From Leptospira sp. (GTDB lineage: Bacteria; Spirochaetota; Leptospiria; Leptospirales; Leptospiraceae): a stretch of 7,802 bases of DNA. A program made the position numbers and the translations under genes. The stretch covers positions 1 to 7,802 of the forward strand of contig JALOTI010000081.1 in assembly GCA_025457985.1 (NCBI GenBank). Direction: 5' to 3'. Under the pieces are notes generated by a model. It did no database searches and had not been told where the DNA came from. It was given only the letters and a program-made list of their open reading frames with translations. Every line of letters starts with the position of its first letter. Positions within the stretch are counted from its first letter, which is position 1. Below, one piece after another: positions 6,687 to 7,802 of the stretch.

Positions 6687-7802
6687 TCATTTTTTCTTTT
6701 TTTGAGATTGGTTTCTAAACCCAGGTCTCGCATTTGCGTTTTGGTTATTTGCTGGGGTCGGAGAGTTTGTAGAAGGTTTATCTTCTGTTTTCCCAAATTT
6801 ATTCGTATAGACCTGTTGCACAATCGATAGAATATTTTGCATAGTCCAATACATCGTTACACCTGATGGCATAGACCAAAAGAAATACAACATAATGACC
6901 GGCATCATATACATCATCATCTTTTGGTTCGGATCCGTCGAAACTGTGGTCATACGTGACTGAATCACTTGTGTTACTACCATTACAAGTGGTAAAACAT
7001 TGATGCCAATCGAACCGATCAATGCAAGTTTAGGAGTCGTAAAAACTGTGTCAGGTTCACTAAGGTCATTTATCCACAAAAATGGTGAGTTCCAAAGATC
7101 AACCGTATCAGAAAATGCGGTATAGAGTGCGATGAAGATCGGAATTTGAACTAACATCGGAAGACATCCAGACATCGGATTAGTTCCATTTTTTCTGTAT
7201 AACTCTATTGTCTTTTCTTGTTTGAGCTTTGGATCATCAGCATACTTTTCATTGATGGCTTTGATTTGTGGTGAAAGCTCTTGCATCTTTTTCATGGATT
7301 CCGCTTGTTTTTTGTTAAGCGGATAGAAGGCCAATTTAAAGAGAATTGCAAAGATGACAATAGCCCAACCATAATTTGGAATGACCAAGTAGATTTTCTT
7401 TAAAACCCATACTATTCCGTTTCTAAGCGGTGTTGTAATACCTTGGTTGAAGGATTTATCCAGATATTCGCTAAGGCCTGCAAATGTGGACTCTTTGTTA
7501 ACAAATGGATCAAGAGAAGAATCCCTAAAGGCGGTTCCGTCCAACTCTCGAACACCAACATATGCAGCGTAACTTAGATCCATTTCTTCTCCGGGTCCAA
7601 GTTTCCAATTGTCATAAACAAGCAAAACACCTGTTTCGTTTCCTTTGCGATTGTCTAAAAGTACTCCTGAGGGTTGTTCATTTAACGGATCCAAAACGCC
7701 AATAAAGTAACGGCTACCGGTTCCCACAAAATCAACTTTTGAATCGGTTCCTTTTTTGATTTCAAATCTTGTATCTTTGCCTTCATTCGAACCAAATAGA
7801 TT
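6687..7802 (-). CDS. yidC: Membrane protein insertase YidC (3' part, 371 codons; start outside window)
   Basis: YidC/Oxa1 proteins insert and fold inner-membrane proteins, alone or with SecYEG. The frame stays open to the right edge, so the GTG at 7727 is an internal valine codon and not the start. Reading in from the edge come the end of the periplasmic P1 domain ([14 protein letters not shown]), the coiled link and YLDKSFNQG segment, then the five core transmembrane helices. The cytoplasmic hairpin ([20 protein letters not shown]) lies between the first two core helices. [20 protein letters not shown] and [21 protein letters not shown] are unmistakable family motifs. The conserved groove basic residue is Lys (codon 7335-7337) where E. 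coli has Arg366. The C-terminal tail is rich in Asn, Pro and Thr and ends in KKKK, as expected for ribosome contact. The gene is followed after 28 bp by jag. TGA stop. Confidence 0.97.
   Translation of the reverse strand, partial: NLFGSNEGKDTRFEIKKGTDSKVDFVGTGSRYFIGVLDPLNEQPSGVLLDNRKGNETGVLLVYDNWKLGPGEEMDLSYAAYVGVRELDGTAFRDSSLDPFVNKESTFAGLSEYLDKSFNQGITTPLRNGIVWVLKKIYLVIPNYGWAIVIFAILFKLAFYPLNKKQAESMKKMQELSPQIKAINEKYADDPKLKQEKTIELYRKNGTNPMSGCLPMLVQIPIFIALYTAFSDTVDLWNSPFLWINDLSEPDTVFTTPKLALIGSIGINVLPLVMVVTQVIQSRMTTVSTDPNQKMMMYMMPVIMLYFFWSMPSGVTMYWTMQNILSIVQQVYTNKFGKTEDKPSTNSPTPANNQNANARPGFRNQSQKKKK

Noticed and set aside
6687..7727. Taking GTG at 7727 as the start of yidC
   Set aside because: The frame is open from there to the window edge and the residues upstream read as P1 domain (for example [13 protein letters not shown]), so the gene is simply cut by the window.
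1..7802. CRISPR array, tRNA, rRNA, insertion sequence, prophage or toxin-antitoxin system
   Set aside because: I saw no regularly spaced repeats, cloverleaf genes, transposase motifs, terminal inverted repeats or toxin-antitoxin gene pairs on either strand.

Overview
The window looks like chromosomal DNA from a spirochaete of the Leptospira group. This is an inference from several things: the AT-rich, A/T-tract-heavy composition, the protein style, and the conserved block yidC - jag/khpB - mnmE next to lineage-type genes. I cannot resolve species, and no database was searched.

Layout. (1) Positions 2-118 (+) hold the last 38 codons of an RND-type efflux permease. (2) Positions 157-1188 (-) encode a complete DUF2804 protein that converges on it. 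(3) A 138-bp divergent intergenic region (1189-1326) separates DUF2804 from a two-gene (+) unit. That unit is a GMC/cholesterol-oxidase-like FAD oxidoreductase (1327-3123), followed three bases after its stop by a TTG-started ankyrin-repeat protein (3127-4065). (4) A non-coding stretch (4066-4214) carries a strong hairpin with T-tracts on both strands, which can stop transcription from both sides. It also holds a 22-codon open frame that faintly resembles the start of a DEAD-box helicase. (5) Positions 4215-4463 (-) encode a small exported lysine-rich protein with hexapeptide repeats. (6) Positions 4542-7802 (-) hold the housekeeping block mnmE, jag/khpB and yidC, transcribed from yidC towards mnmE. 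yidC runs off the right edge, so only its last 371 codons are present.

How the genes work together. The yidC-jag-mnmE block is the classic neighbourhood of membrane-protein insertion (YidC), an RNA-binding KH/R3H protein (KhpB/Jag) and tRNA wobble-uridine modification (MnmE). jag and mnmE overlap by one base (TAATG), which suggests translational coupling. The oxidoreductase and ankyrin genes almost certainly share a transcript, and the ankyrin protein may be a partner of the enzyme. That idea is inferred from position only.

Most of the window is ordinary chromosome. No CRISPR array, tRNA, rRNA, insertion sequence, prophage or defence system is visible. The least explained items are the Cys4 cluster in the oxidoreductase, its coupling to an ankyrin gene, the lysine-repeat exported protein, and the small helicase-like remnant.
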